Assembly (NCBI GenBank): GCA_038207625.1
Contig: JBBQZO010000031.1
Span: 13,727 to 77,726 of the forward strand
Reading direction: 5' to 3'
Length of the DNA: 64,000 bases
Source: JBBQZO01 sp038207625
GTDB lineage: Bacteria > Pseudomonadota > Gammaproteobacteria > Burkholderiales > Burkholderiaceae_D
Shown: piece by piece, positions 1-8,490 of the stretch
Numbering within the stretch: the first letter of the stretch is position 1
How the letters are laid out: each line of letters opens with the position of its first letter
Program-made: the position numbers and the translations under genes
The notes under the pieces: model-generated
Database searches by the model: none
What the model was told of the DNA's origin: nothing
The model's input: only the letters and a program-made list of their open reading frames with translations

Positions 1-2
1 CG

Positions 3-764
3 CGCTACGTCGCCTACCAGATGCAGTTCGACACGATCCGCAAGCAACTGGTGTCGGCGGCGATCTATCCGCTGATGCTGCTGGCCGTGGGTACCTTGGT
101 GACGCTGTTCCTGCTCGGCTATGTGGTACCCAAATTTAGCGTCGTCTACGAAAGCTCCGGGCGCGAGATCCCGTGGCTGTCGCAGATGCTGCTGGCCGGG
201 GGCCAGAAAATCGCCGCTCATCCGTGGCTGTGCCTGGGCGCGCTGGCCGGCGCGGTGGGCACGCTGGTATTCACGTTCGCGCACGCGCCGCTGCGCGCGC
301 GCCTGGTGCTGGCCGTGCTGCGCCTGCCGGTGTTGTCGGGCAAGGCGGCCGAATTCCGGCTGGCGCGTTTTTACCGCGCGCTGAGCCTGCTGCTCGAGGC
401 CGGCATCGCGCTGTCAAAGGCGCTGCCGATGGTGGGCGGCATGCTGCTGCCGTCCCAGCAGCAGCAACTGGCCGGCGCGCGCCGCGCGGTCGAGGAAGGC
501 CAGCCGTTTTCCACCGCGCTGGAACAGAACGGTCTGTCCACGCCGGTGGCGCAGTCGCTGCTGCGGGTGGGCGAGCGCACCGGCCGGCTGGGCGACATGC
601 TCGAACGCTCGGCGCGCTTTCACGACGACGAATTCGCGCGCTGGGTCGACTGGGCCTCGCGCCTGCTCGAGCCGCTGTTGATGATGCTGATCGGGGTCGT
701 CATCGGCGGCGTCGTGGTGCTGATGTATATGCCGATTTTTGAACTTGCCGGGAGCCTGTCATGA
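3..764 (+). CDS. Type II secretion/type IV pilus inner-membrane platform protein (GspF/PilC/MshG-like), 5' end outside window
   Basis: The frame is open from the window edge (RYVAYQ precedes the first ATG at 21), so the N-terminal part lies upstream. What remains is about 250 residues: a hydrophobic segment near the start (LLAVGTLVTLFLLGYVVPKF), a cytoplasmic domain with the family motif RFYRALSLLLEAGI, and a C-terminal membrane hairpin (LLMMLIGVVIGGVVVLMYMP). GspF-family proteins form the polytopic base that the assembly ATPase pushes on to extract pseudopilins. The stop overlaps the ATPase start by 4 bp (ATGA at 761-764), which places it first in the visible operon. Family is clear; the exact machine (T2SS or MSHA-like pilus) is not. 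Confidence 0.88.
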   Translation, partial: RYVAYQMQFDTIRKQLVSAAIYPLMLLAVGTLVTLFLLGYVVPKFSVVYESSGREIPWLSQMLLAGGQKIAAHPWLCLGALAGAVGTLVFTFAHAPLRARLVLAVLRLPVLSGKAAEFRLARFYRALSLLLEAGIALSKALPMVGGMLLPSQQQQLAGARRAVEEGQPFSTALEQNGLSTPVAQSLLRVGERTGRLGDMLERSARFHDDEFARWVDWASRLLEPLLMMLIGVVIGGVVVLMYMPIFELAGSLS

Positions 765-2449
765 ACTGTCCAGACGCATCCTGGACACGCGCCCAGCTCA
801 CGCCGGCGCTGATCGAGCAGGCGCGCTTGTCCGCGCTGGGCCAGGGGCGCCCTTTGCTGCGCGTGCTCGAAGAGCAGCACGCGGTGTCGTCCGAGCAGTT
901 CACGGCCGAACTGGCGGCGCTGTTTTACTACCCGGTATGGAACATGGCCGCGCTGCAGGCGGGCAGTGCGGCCTTCGAGCGGATGGCGTTTACCGACTGC
1001 GTGCAGCGCGAATGCGTGCTGATGGCGGTGGACGGCGCGATGCCCGTGCTGGTCATCGGCGACCCGTTCGACAGCGATTTGCTGCAGTGGGCCGACAGCC
1101 TGCTCGGTGGGCAGTTCAGCGTCGCGCTGGCGCACGCCGACGACCTGGCCGCCTACCTGACGCGCCAGGAAAGCGCGCAGCAGGCGATGGGCGAGATGGC
1201 CGGCGAGGACGAGCAAGTGCAAAGCCTGGACCAGAGCATCCTCGACATTTCGCTCGTCAAGATCAGCGCCGACGCCAGCCCGGTCGTCAAGCTGGTCAAC
1301 TCCACCATCTACGACGCGCTCAAGTTCCAGGCCAGCGACATCCACCTTGAGTGCGACACCGACCGCCTGATCATCAAGTACCGGGTCGACGGCGTGCTGG
1401 TGCAGGCCGGCCAGGTGCAGGGACTGGCGATGGCCGAACAGATCATCTCGCGCATCAAGGTCATGGCCGACCTCGATATCGCGGAGCGGCGCATCCCACA
1501 GGACGGACGCTTCAAGGTGCGCGTAAAAGGCAACGAGATCGACTTTCGCGTCTCGATCATGCCCAATATTTTCGGCGAGGACGCCGTGTTGCGCCTGCTC
1601 GACCGGCGCGCGCTGACCGAGCAGGCCCAGTCACTGCGACTGGAAAGCCTGGGCCTGAACGACGATGCGATCGTCTTGATCCGCCGGCTGGCGGCCAAGC
1701 CGCATGGCATGCTGCTGGTGACCGGGCCGACCGGCTCGGGCAAGACCACCACGCTGTACGCGGCCATCACCGAGATCAACACGGGGCGCGACAAGATCGT
1801 CACCATCGAAGACCCGGTCGAATACCGCCTGCCGCGCGTGCTGCAGATCCCGGTCAATGAAAAGAAAGGGCTGACGTTCGCGCGCGGACTGCGCTCGATC
1901 CTGCGCCACGACCCGGACAAGATCATGATCGGCGAGATCCGCGACGACGAGACAGCCCAGATCGCCGTGCAGGCATCGCTGACCGGCCATCTGGTGTTTA
2001 CCACGCTGCACGCCAATAATGTGTTCGACGTGGTGGGCCGCTTTCTGCACATGGGCGTGGACGCCTACAGTTTCGCGGCGGCGTTGAACGGCATCGTCGC
2101 GCAGCGTTTGCTGCGCCTGAACTGCGAGCATTGCGCCGTCGCGGTCGTGCCCGATGCACAGGACATGCAAGACAGCGGCTTGAGCGCGCAACAGGTGCAG
2201 GGCTGGCATTTCAAGGCCGGCAGCGGCTGCGGGCATTGCCGCGGCACCGGCTACAAGGGCCGCAAAGCGGTCGCCGAAGTGCTGATCCTGAACGACGTGA
2301 TGCGCGAAATGATCACCAGCCGCGCGCCCGTCAGCCGCATGAAGGAAGAGGCGCAACGCGCCGGCCTGCGGCTGGTGCGCGAGGCTGCGCTGGACCTGGT
2401 GCGCCTTGGCGAGACTACCCTTTTGGAGCTCAATCGTGTCACTTATTGA
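761..2449 (+). CDS. Assembly ATPase of the GspE/PilB/MshE family
   Basis: A 562-residue secretion ATPase that would power pseudopilus or pilus assembly from the cytoplasmic face. The N-terminal ~150 residues are a divergent MshEN/GspE-N-like domain (SALGQGRPLLRVLEEQ). The catalytic half has Walker A GPTGSGKT at residues 322-329, an Asp-box region after it, Walker B-like IMIGEIRD near 388-395, and the His-box stretch TGHLVFTTLHANN. A tetracysteine zinc site is intact: C455, C458, C490, C493. Extraction ATPases (GspE/PilB) carry this zinc site and PilT-type retraction ATPases lack it, so this is an assembly motor. ATGA overlap with the upstream platform gene; the next gene begins inside its 3' end. 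Confidence 0.92.
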   Translation: MNCPDASWTRAQLTPALIEQARLSALGQGRPLLRVLEEQHAVSSEQFTAELAALFYYPVWNMAALQAGSAAFERMAFTDCVQRECVLMAVDGAMPVLVIGDPFDSDLLQWADSLLGGQFSVALAHADDLAAYLTRQESAQQAMGEMAGEDEQVQSLDQSILDISLVKISADASPVVKLVNSTIYDALKFQASDIHLECDTDRLIIKYRVDGVLVQAGQVQGLAMAEQIISRIKVMADLDIAERRIPQDGRFKVRVKGNEIDFRVSIMPNIFGEDAVLRLLDRRALTEQAQSLRLESLGLNDDAIVLIRRLAAKPHGMLLVTGPTGSGKTTTLYAAITEINTGRDKIVTIEDPVEYRLPRVLQIPVNEKKGLTFARGLRSILRHDPDKIMIGEIRDDETAQIAVQASLTGHLVFTTLHANNVFDVVGRFLHMGVDAYSFAAALNGIVAQRLLRLNCEHCAVAVVPDAQDMQDSGLSAQQVQGWHFKAGSGCGHCRGTGYKGRKAVAEVLILNDVMREMITSRAPVSRMKEEAQRAGLRLVREAALDLVRLGETTLLELNRVTY

Positions 2450-3245
2450 CCGCTACAACCGGCGTGTGCTGTGCGTGGCGCTGGCGCCGGAACAACTGAC
2501 GGCGGTGCTGCGCAGCGGCGGACGCATCGTCGCCGGCAGCGAAGTGTGCATCGCGTTGACGCCAACGCACGGCCATTGGCAAAGCGCGCTGGACGCCTTG
2601 CAAGCCTGGCTGCAGCAAGATGCCCAAGGTCTGCGCGGCGTGCCGATCGCCGTCAGCCTGGCCAGCCGCTGGTGCCAGATGACGATGCTGCCGTGGAGCG
2701 ACGCCTTGCTCGACCCGGTCGGCGCGCAGCACTTCACGCAAGCGCAGTTCGGCGCGATCTTCGGCGAACTGGCGCGCTCGTGGGTCATCACCACCGACGA
2801 CGCCCCGTATGGTCAGCCGCGGCTGGCCTGCGCCATCGAACGCGCGCTGCTGACGGCGCTGCAGGACTGCGCGGCGGCCAACGGCCACACCTGCGTCAGC
2901 GTCGAGGCGCTGCTGCCGATCGCCGCGCGCGCGCTCGCTGGCGCGAAGCCGGCGGCGATCGCCGTCATCGAACCGGGCCGCATGCTGTTCGCGGCGCTCA
3001 CCAAGGGCCGTATCGTGGCACTGCAAACGCAACCGTGCTCGACTGCCTGGGCGGAGGAGCTGGCACCGGCATGGCAGCGCTGGAGCCTGCGCGCGCCGGA
3101 ACTGGCCGGCATCGCCAGCGTGGCGGTGGCCAACCTGCTGGGCAAGAGCGCCGGCGCAGAGCTGCCGGCACGCTTTCAAGCGACACCGCTTCCCAACCAC
3201 GGTCTGGCCCCGGCGTATGCCACTGCCTGCATGACGGGACGCTGA
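2436..3245 (+). CDS. PilM-like cytoplasmic protein of the secretion/pilus operon (MshI-like position)
   Basis: A 269-residue protein of weak recognisable similarity. The GTG start at 2436 is chosen because a GGAG Shine-Dalgarno lies at 2425-2428, 7 nt upstream, although the frame is open back to an ATG at 2406; the start overlaps the ATPase gene by 14 bp. There is no signal peptide or transmembrane segment, as expected for an actin-like PilM/GspL-cytoplasmic homologue. Function is inferred from position: it is followed by PilN-, PilO- and PilP-like genes in the order seen in pilM-N-O-P clusters, where PilM links the inner-membrane alignment complex to the ATPase. Confidence 0.6.
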   Translation: MSLIDRYNRRVLCVALAPEQLTAVLRSGGRIVAGSEVCIALTPTHGHWQSALDALQAWLQQDAQGLRGVPIAVSLASRWCQMTMLPWSDALLDPVGAQHFTQAQFGAIFGELARSWVITTDDAPYGQPRLACAIERALLTALQDCAAANGHTCVSVEALLPIAARALAGAKPAAIAVIEPGRMLFAALTKGRIVALQTQPCSTAWAEELAPAWQRWSLRAPELAGIASVAVANLLGKSAGAELPARFQATPLPNHGLAPAYATACMTGR

Positions 3246-3246
3246 G

Positions 3247-3786
3247 ATGAGCTTGACCAGATTGAATTTCATCGACGCGCGCGCCAGCATGTCCGGCTGG
3301 CGCCTGGCATTGGCGGGCCTGGGCCTGGCTGCGCTCATCGGCACCGGGCTGGCCTGGAGCGTGCAGCTGCGCGCCGTGGCGGCGCTGGAAACGCGCCTTG
3401 CCCAGGCCACGCCACGCGCGCCGCAAAAGGTGTCGCTGTCTTCCACCCAGCAACGCGACACCGAGCAGCAGATGATCAGCGCGGCGGCCGCCGTGCGCCA
3501 GCTGAATGTGCCGGTGACGCGCCTGATACGCGCGCTGCAGGCGCCGCGCGACCTGCGCGTGGCCCTGCTGGCGCTGGACCTGAGCCAGAAGGGCGAGACG
3601 GAACAAGGTGGCGGCACGCTCAAGTTGGCCGGACAGGCCGACAGCGCGCAGGACATTTTCACGTATGTCGCGTTTCTCAATGAGCAGACCTTGTTCAAGT
3701 CGGTCTACCTGGTCAAGCACGAGATGATTGCCGGCGCGACCGAGTCGCCCTACCGTTTTCAGCTGGAGGCCCGATGGCAGCAATGA
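3247..3786 (+). CDS. PilN/GspL-C-like inner-membrane alignment protein
   Basis: 179 residues starting one base after the previous stop. One N-terminal membrane segment (residues about 17-38, LALAGLGLAALIGTGLAWSV) after a short cytoplasmic tail beginning MSLTRLNFID, then a periplasmic region with a heptad-like helical part and a ferredoxin-like tail. This bitopic layout is that of PilN/GspL. In such systems PilN pairs with PilO to form the periplasmic ring between platform and secretin; here the PilO-like gene overlaps its 3' end. Primary sequence similarity is too weak to judge by eye, so the call rests on topology and gene order. Confidence 0.6.
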   Translation: MSLTRLNFIDARASMSGWRLALAGLGLAALIGTGLAWSVQLRAVAALETRLAQATPRAPQKVSLSSTQQRDTEQQMISAAAAVRQLNVPVTRLIRALQAPRDLRVALLALDLSQKGETEQGGGTLKLAGQADSAQDIFTYVAFLNEQTLFKSVYLVKHEMIAGATESPYRFQLEARWQQ

Positions 3787-4388
3787 ATCCGCCGCTGGGC
3801 AGCCGCGCGCGCGGCGCCGGCCTGGCCGCGCGGCTGGGCTGGGAAGCGCGCCGGCTGGGACGGCGCATCGGCGCGGGTGCCGCACCGGGCCTGCTCGGCC
3901 TGGCGCTGGCCGCGCTGGCCGCCTGGCAGATCGGCGTGCTGGACGCGCGCCAGCTGACACTGCACCAGCAAATCGCCGCGGCCCAGCGCGCTGCGGGCGT
4001 GGCAGCGCGCGCGCCGGCCGAGCTGCCCGACGCGGCGCGCCAGTTGCGCGCGTTCTACGCTTTTTTGCCTGCCCATGACGCCATTCCCGACCAGCTCAAA
4101 CTACTGGTGACATTGGCCGAGAAAAGTGGCGTCACGCTCGACAGCGCCGACTACAAGGCCCAGCAGGAAGAGCACGCCGAGTTCATGCGCTACCAGATCA
4201 GTTTGCCGATCAAGGCCGACGCGGCCAAGCTGCAAGCGTTTCTGGTGGCCGCGCTTCACGCCCTGCCCGCGCTGACGCTCGAATCGCTGGCGTTCAAGCG
4301 CGCCAAGGCCGATTCGAACGAAGTCGAGGCGCGCATCCAGCTGGTGCTGTTGGTGCGCAAAGCGCCCGCCCAAGGGAGCGGCCGATGA
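3774..4388 (+). CDS. PilO/GspM-like inner-membrane alignment protein
   Basis: 204 residues (201 if the ATG at 3783, which forms an ATGA overlap with the previous stop, is used; a TGGAGG ribosome-binding site at 3764-3769 can serve either). A single membrane segment lies around residues 38-58 (LLGLALAALAAWQIGVL) after an Arg-rich cytoplasmic tail, followed by a coiled-coil-prone stretch and a small periplasmic alpha/beta domain. It matches the PilO layout and follows the PilN-like gene directly. Likely forms the PilN/PilO periplasmic heterodimer that holds the secretin-associated PilP-like protein. Confidence 0.6.
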   Translation: MAAMNPPLGSRARGAGLAARLGWEARRLGRRIGAGAAPGLLGLALAALAAWQIGVLDARQLTLHQQIAAAQRAAGVAARAPAELPDAARQLRAFYAFLPAHDAIPDQLKLLVTLAEKSGVTLDSADYKAQQEEHAEFMRYQISLPIKADAAKLQAFLVAALHALPALTLESLAFKRAKADSNEVEARIQLVLLVRKAPAQGSGR

Positions 4389-4921
4389 AGCGCCTTCTGC
4401 TGGGACTGGCATTGATCGGCACGCTGGTGGCCGTGTATTTTGCGCCGAGCGACGACGGTGCCGTCGTGGCGCCGTCCAAGGCCGACGCGCCGGCGCGCGC
4501 CGAACGCACGCCAGCCGCGCCGGCCGTAGGCAGCGGCGTGCCAGTGCCGAACGGCGCGTTGGCGATCCACCCGCGCCTGCCCGACGAGGAGCTCGGTAAT
4601 GCGTTCGGCACACTCGGCGAAGGTCAGCCGGGGCGCAAGAAGATCTTGCCGGTGCAAGCGCAGGCGGCGCCGGTTCAGGCGAGCGCCAGCACGCCACGTG
4701 CCGGTGGCGCACCGCCGCTGCCGATCCACTACCTGGGCAGTTATAACGACGCCGGCGCCGTCTCGTACTTCCTGCAACTGGACGAGCGCAACATCGTCGC
4801 GCACGTGGGCGAACAAATCGATCCCAATTACCGTCTCGACAGTGTGCAGGGCGACACGCTGAACTTCGTCTATCTCCCGCTCAACAAGAAACAAGCCTTA
4901 GTCGTAGAGGATACAAATTGA
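4385..4921 (+). CDS. PilP/GspC-like secretin-docking protein
   Basis: 178 residues with an N-terminal hydrophobic anchor or signal (MKRLLLGLALIGTLVAVYF), a long Ala/Pro-rich flexible linker, and a compact C-terminal domain after LPIHYLGSYNDAGAVSY. That last domain has the look of the HR/PilP beta-domain that contacts the secretin N0 domain. ATGA overlap with the PilO-like gene and a 4-bp TTGA overlap with the secretin gene indicate translational coupling. Unlike canonical PilP there is no lipobox cysteine, so it may stay anchored in the inner membrane, more like GspC. Confidence 0.6.
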   Translation: MKRLLLGLALIGTLVAVYFAPSDDGAVVAPSKADAPARAERTPAAPAVGSGVPVPNGALAIHPRLPDEELGNAFGTLGEGQPGRKKILPVQAQAAPVQASASTPRAGGAPPLPIHYLGSYNDAGAVSYFLQLDERNIVAHVGEQIDPNYRLDSVQGDTLNFVYLPLNKKQALVVEDTN

Positions 4922-6933
4922 ACCATACACTGACGACACGTCTGGGCCTGCTGGCACTGTGCGCAGGCCTGGGCGCTTGCGCCGGGCCGCAAACCTACAA
5001 GGAAGGTATCGCCCTGCTCGATCAGGGCAAGTTGGAACAAGGTCTGGCCAAGCTTGAACAGGCGGTGCAGCAAAGTCCCGGCAACGCCGAATACCGGATC
5101 GGCCTGCTGGGACGCAAAATGAGCATCGTCAATGGTTTGAACACGCGCGCCGAGCAGTTGCGGGCTCAGGGCAAGCTCGACGAATCGGAAAAATACACCG
5201 CGCAGGCTTTGGCGATCGACCCGGCCAACCTGATCGCCCAGCAAAGCATGCTGACGCTGGCACAGGAGCGCCGCCACAAACTGCTGGTGGCCGACGCCGA
5301 AGCGGGCTATCGGCGCGGCGGCGAGGCCAACATCAACGCCGCGCTCGATCAACTGCGCGTGGTGCTGCAGGAAAACCCCAGGCAGCGCGAGGCGCTGAAC
5401 CTGAAAACGCGCATCGGCGACGAGCAGGCGCGCAGCCATAGCGGCAACGGCAAGCTGGCGGCCGCCTTCCGCAAACCGGTCACGCTGGCGTTTCGCGATG
5501 CACCGGTGCGCGCCGTGTTCGATTTCATCGGCAAGGTGGCCGGCCTCAATTTCGTGTTCGACAAAGACGTCGACCCGAATCTGCGCACCACCATTTCGGT
5601 GCACGACACCAGCATCGAGGAAGCCATCGCGCTGGTATTGAGCGCCAATCAGCTCGAACAAAGCGTCACCAGCGAACGCTCGATCACGATCTATCCGAAC
5701 ACGGCGCAGAAGGTCAAGGACTACCAGCAACTGGTGGTGCGCAGCTTTTTCCTGGCCAACGCCGACGTGAAAACGGTGGCGTATTCGATCAAGACGCTGT
5801 TGAAAGCGAAGGACATCGTCACCGACGAGCGCCTGGGCATCATCATGATGCGCGACACGCCCGAGATGATGCGCATGGCCGAGCGCATCATCGCCGTGCA
5901 GGATCTGGCCGATCCGGAAGTGATGCTGGAAGTCGAAGTGCTCGAAGTGAAGCGCTCGCGCCTGCTCGAACTGGGCGTGCGCTGGCCCAGCCAGGCCACG
6001 CTGTCGCTGGCCGGCGCGTCCGGTGCGGCGGCCGGCGCGCTGACCCAGCTGACGCTGGGCGACCTGCACAACATCAACCGCGACAACATCAATCTCGGGC
6101 TGGGCGGCGTGACCATCAACGCCAACAAGACCGATTCGGACAGCAACATCCTGGCCAACCCGCGCATCCGCGTGCGCAACCGCGACAAGGCCAAGATCCT
6201 GATCGGCGACCGGGTGCCGGTGATCACCGTCACCACCAATAACGGCGTCAGCTCGGACAGCGTCAACTACGTCGATGTCGGCCTGAAACTCGACGTCGAG
6301 CCCAACATCTACCTCGACGACGACGTGGCCATCAAGATCAATCTGGAAGTGAGCACGGTCGTCAAGGAGGTCGTCAGCAAGTCCGGCACCACCGCCTACC
6401 AGATCGGCACGCGCAGCGCCTCCACCGTATTGCGCCTGAAGGACGGCGAAACCCAGGTGCTGGCCGGCCTGATCAACGACGAGGACAGACGCAGCGCCAA
6501 CAAGGTGCCCGGCGTGGGCGAGCTGCCGGTACTGAACCGCCTGTTCGGCAGCCAGTCCGACGACACCTTGCGCAGCGAGATCGTGCTGTCGATCACCCCG
6601 CACGTGCTGCGCAGCGTGCACCGGCCCGACATGGGCGCCGCCGAATTCAACTCCGGCACCGAGTCGGGTATCGGCGGGCATGCGCCGTCCAGCGGGGCCG
6701 CCACGCCGACGCAAGGCGGCACCGATGCGGGCGCGCCGAGCGCGCCGCCGCCGCGGGTGGCCTCGCCGATGACGGGCGCCGACGAAAGCGCACCAGCGCC
6801 CGCCCCGGCCCCGGCCGACAAGGCGCCCTTCCCCGCGCCCGGCGCGCCGGCGCCGAATGACAAGGAGCCGGGCGACAAAGGGGTGGGCGACAAGGGACCC
6901 GGTGCCGAAGCGCCGCGCAAGGTTCTCAAGTGA
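4918..6933 (+). CDS. Outer-membrane secretin lipoprotein with N-terminal TPR-like region (GspD/PilQ/MshL family)
   Basis: 671 residues. The TTG start at 4918 has AGAGG 7 nt upstream and a TTGA overlap with the preceding gene. A lipoprotein signal with lipobox LGAC is visible. Residues about 25-145 resemble TPR repeats (YKEGIALLDQGKLEQGLAKL), which ordinary GspD and PilQ lack. Then come an N0/STN-like domain (FRKPVTLAFRDAPVRAVFDF), one N1/KH-like ring domain, and the secretin core ending in VPGVGELPVLNRLFGS. The C-terminal ~100 residues are a low-complexity Pro/Ala/Gly/Lys tail. It would form the outer-membrane channel; its TPR part may replace a separate pilotin or assembly TPR protein (inference). 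Confidence 0.88.
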   Translation: MNHTLTTRLGLLALCAGLGACAGPQTYKEGIALLDQGKLEQGLAKLEQAVQQSPGNAEYRIGLLGRKMSIVNGLNTRAEQLRAQGKLDESEKYTAQALAIDPANLIAQQSMLTLAQERRHKLLVADAEAGYRRGGEANINAALDQLRVVLQENPRQREALNLKTRIGDEQARSHSGNGKLAAAFRKPVTLAFRDAPVRAVFDFIGKVAGLNFVFDKDVDPNLRTTISVHDTSIEEAIALVLSANQLEQSVTSERSITIYPNTAQKVKDYQQLVVRSFFLANADVKTVAYSIKTLLKAKDIVTDERLGIIMMRDTPEMMRMAERIIAVQDLADPEVMLEVEVLEVKRSRLLELGVRWPSQATLSLAGASGAAAGALTQLTLGDLHNINRDNINLGLGGVTINANKTDSDSNILANPRIRVRNRDKAKILIGDRVPVITVTTNNGVSSDSVNYVDVGLKLDVEPNIYLDDDVAIKINLEVSTVVKEVVSKSGTTAYQIGTRSASTVLRLKDGETQVLAGLINDEDRRSANKVPGVGELPVLNRLFGSQSDDTLRSEIVLSITPHVLRSVHRPDMGAAEFNSGTESGIGGHAPSSGAATPTQGGTDAGAPSAPPPRVASPMTGADESAPAPAPAPADKAPFPAPGAPAPNDKEPGDKGVGDKGPGAEAPRKVLK

Positions 6934-7415
6934 CACGGCGCAGCCAGCCCGCGCGCGGCTTCACCTTCATCGAGCTGATGATCACGCTGGCGATCATGGC
7001 GACGCTGGCGTTGGTGGCCGTGCCGATGGCGCAGGTGGCGGTGCAGCGCGAGAAGGAGCGCTCCTTGCGCGGCGCGCTGATCGAAATGCGCGAGGCGCTC
7101 AACGCCTACAAGCGCGCCGCCGACGCGGGCCGCATCAAGATCGCGCTGGGCGAGTCGGGCTACCCGAAACGCCTGGAGGAATTGGTCGATGGCGTGCCCG
7201 ACCAGCGCAGCGCCAGCAAGCAGAACATCTACTTCCTGCGCCGCATTCCGCGCGATCCGTTCGCGCCCAACACGGATGGACCGCCGGCCGACAGCTGGGC
7301 CAAGCGCGCCTACAGCTCGCCGCCCGACAACCCCAGCGAAGGCGAGGACGTGTTCGACGTCAGCTCGCGCTCGCGTCTGGTGGGCCTGAACGGCGTGCCG
7401 CTCGGGCAATGGTGA
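6930..7415 (+). CDS. Type II secretion-like pseudopilin
   Basis: 161 residues from a GTG start that overlaps the secretin stop (GTGA). It has a class III prepilin signal: basic leader MTRRSQPARG, then FTFIELM with the conserved Glu at mature position +5, and a hydrophobic helix to about residue 36. The C-terminal half is Pro-rich and ends with VGLNGVPLGQW, a pattern seen in GspG-related secretion pseudopilins. No prepilin peptidase gene is in the window, so processing must depend on a peptidase encoded elsewhere. One of three pseudopilin-like genes closing the operon. Confidence 0.85.
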   Translation: MTRRSQPARGFTFIELMITLAIMATLALVAVPMAQVAVQREKERSLRGALIEMREALNAYKRAADAGRIKIALGESGYPKRLEELVDGVPDQRSASKQNIYFLRRIPRDPFAPNTDGPPADSWAKRAYSSPPDNPSEGEDVFDVSSRSRLVGLNGVPLGQW

Positions 7416-7420
7416 CGGCC

Positions 7421-7801
7421 ATGCGCGATAAAAAACCATCCGGTTTCACGCTGATCGAATTGCTGGTCGTGTTGGCCATCATCGCGCTGCTGATGACGAT
7501 CGCAGTGCCGCGCTATTTCGGCTCGCTGGCCCGCTCCAAGGACGTGGTGCTGAAAGAGAACCTGCAGGTGCTGCGCAGCGGCATCGACAAATACTACGCC
7601 GACAAAGGCCAGTATCCGGGCGCGCTGACCGACCTGGTGACCCAAAAATACTTCCGCCGCGTGCCGGTCGACCCGATCACCGAATCGGACGCCAGCTGGC
7701 AGGTGAGCAGCTCGCCCGACCCGGACAAGCCAGGGGTGGCCGACGTGCACAGCGGCGCCAAGGGCAAAACGCGCGACGGCGTGCCGTATGAACAGCTGTA
7801 A
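7421..7801 (+). CDS. Type II secretion-like pseudopilin (GspG-like)
   Basis: 126 residues from ATG 7421; ATG 7409 or GTG 7412 (the latter making a GTGA overlap with the previous stop) are alternatives because no clear Shine-Dalgarno separates them. The leader MRDKKPSG is followed by FTLIELLVVLAIIALLM with Glu+5 present. After the helix comes the short GspG-type globular part (DKYYADKGQYPGALTDLVTQ), typical of the major pseudopilin. Likely the main fibre subunit of this machine, judged by its canonical leader and small size. Confidence 0.85.
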   Translation: MRDKKPSGFTLIELLVVLAIIALLMTIAVPRYFGSLARSKDVVLKENLQVLRSGIDKYYADKGQYPGALTDLVTQKYFRRVPVDPITESDASWQVSSSPDPDKPGVADVHSGAKGKTRDGVPYEQL

Positions 7802-8369
7802 CAAGCCGCGCCAGCATGGCTTCGCCTATATCTGGACGCTGTTGCTGGTGGCGTTCATGGGAGTCGGCCTGGCCATTGCCGGCGACGTGTACTCGACCGC
7901 CGTGCGGCGCGACAAGGAGCGCGAGCTGATCTTCATCGGCCACGAGTTTCGCGCCGCGCTGGAGCGCTACTACAACAGCGGCCCCGGCGGCGCCAGCTAT
8001 CCACTGACGCTGGACGAGCTGCTCAAGGACCCGCGCTTTCCCAACGCCAAGCGGCACCTGCGCCGCCTGTACCGCGACCCGATCACCGGACGCGCCGAAT
8101 GGGACACCATCCTGGAACAGGGCCGCATCGTCGGCGTGCAGTCGCGCTCGACGCAAACGCCGATCAAGCAGGACAATTTTGACGACGACGACATCGGCCT
8201 GCGCAACAAGCCAAGCTACGCCGAATGGCATTTCACCTATCCGGCCAAGCTGGTCACCGCGCCGAAAGATGGCGCCATCCTGTCGGGCGCGACCACGGAC
8301 GCGTCGACCCCGCAAACTCCGGGCACCAAAGCTGCAACGCCCGCGCTGCCGGCGCCACTGCCACGCTGA
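7788..8369 (+). CDS. Atypical pseudopilin-like protein lacking Glu+5
   Basis: 193 residues overlapping the preceding gene by 14 bp. The N-terminus has a prepilin-like cleavage context (KPRQHG then FAYIWTLLLVAFMGVGLAI), but the residue at +5 is Trp rather than Glu. The soluble domain carries the pattern RRDKERELIFIGHEFRAALE and LRRLYRDPITG, shared by secretion pseudopilins of this cluster type. Loss of Glu+5 is known for the tip minor pseudopilin GspK of T2SS, so a tip or initiating role is plausible (inference). Last gene of the operon; a perfect hairpin follows. Confidence 0.72.
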   Translation: MNSCNKPRQHGFAYIWTLLLVAFMGVGLAIAGDVYSTAVRRDKERELIFIGHEFRAALERYYNSGPGGASYPLTLDELLKDPRFPNAKRHLRRLYRDPITGRAEWDTILEQGRIVGVQSRSTQTPIKQDNFDDDDIGLRNKPSYAEWHFTYPAKLVTAPKDGAILSGATTDASTPQTPGTKAATPALPAPLPR

Positions 8370-8416
8370 AGCTTGCACTGGCCGCACACAATCGGTACTG
8401 AACCGCGCAAATGAAA

Positions 8417-8442
8417 GCGCCTGCGTAAAGACACGCAGGCGC
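8417..8442. terminator. Perfect 10-bp stem hairpin between convergent genes
   Basis: Arms GCGCCTGCGT (8417-8426) and ACGCAGGCGC (8433-8442) with a 6-nt loop lie between the pseudopilin operon end (8369) and the convergent MFS gene end (8491). There is no T-run on either side, so this is a likely bidirectional stop or 3'-end stabiliser rather than a textbook intrinsic terminator. Confidence 0.55.
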
Positions 8443-8490
8443 AGTGACAGCGAAGCTACGCGGCGCGGCAAAGCGCCGTACCGCGTACGA

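Noticed and set aside
4870..6936. 688-residue open frame opposite the secretin gene
   Set aside because: Shadow of the high-GC secretin frame: His/Gly/Asp-rich, no homology pattern, and the plus frame has full secretin motifs.
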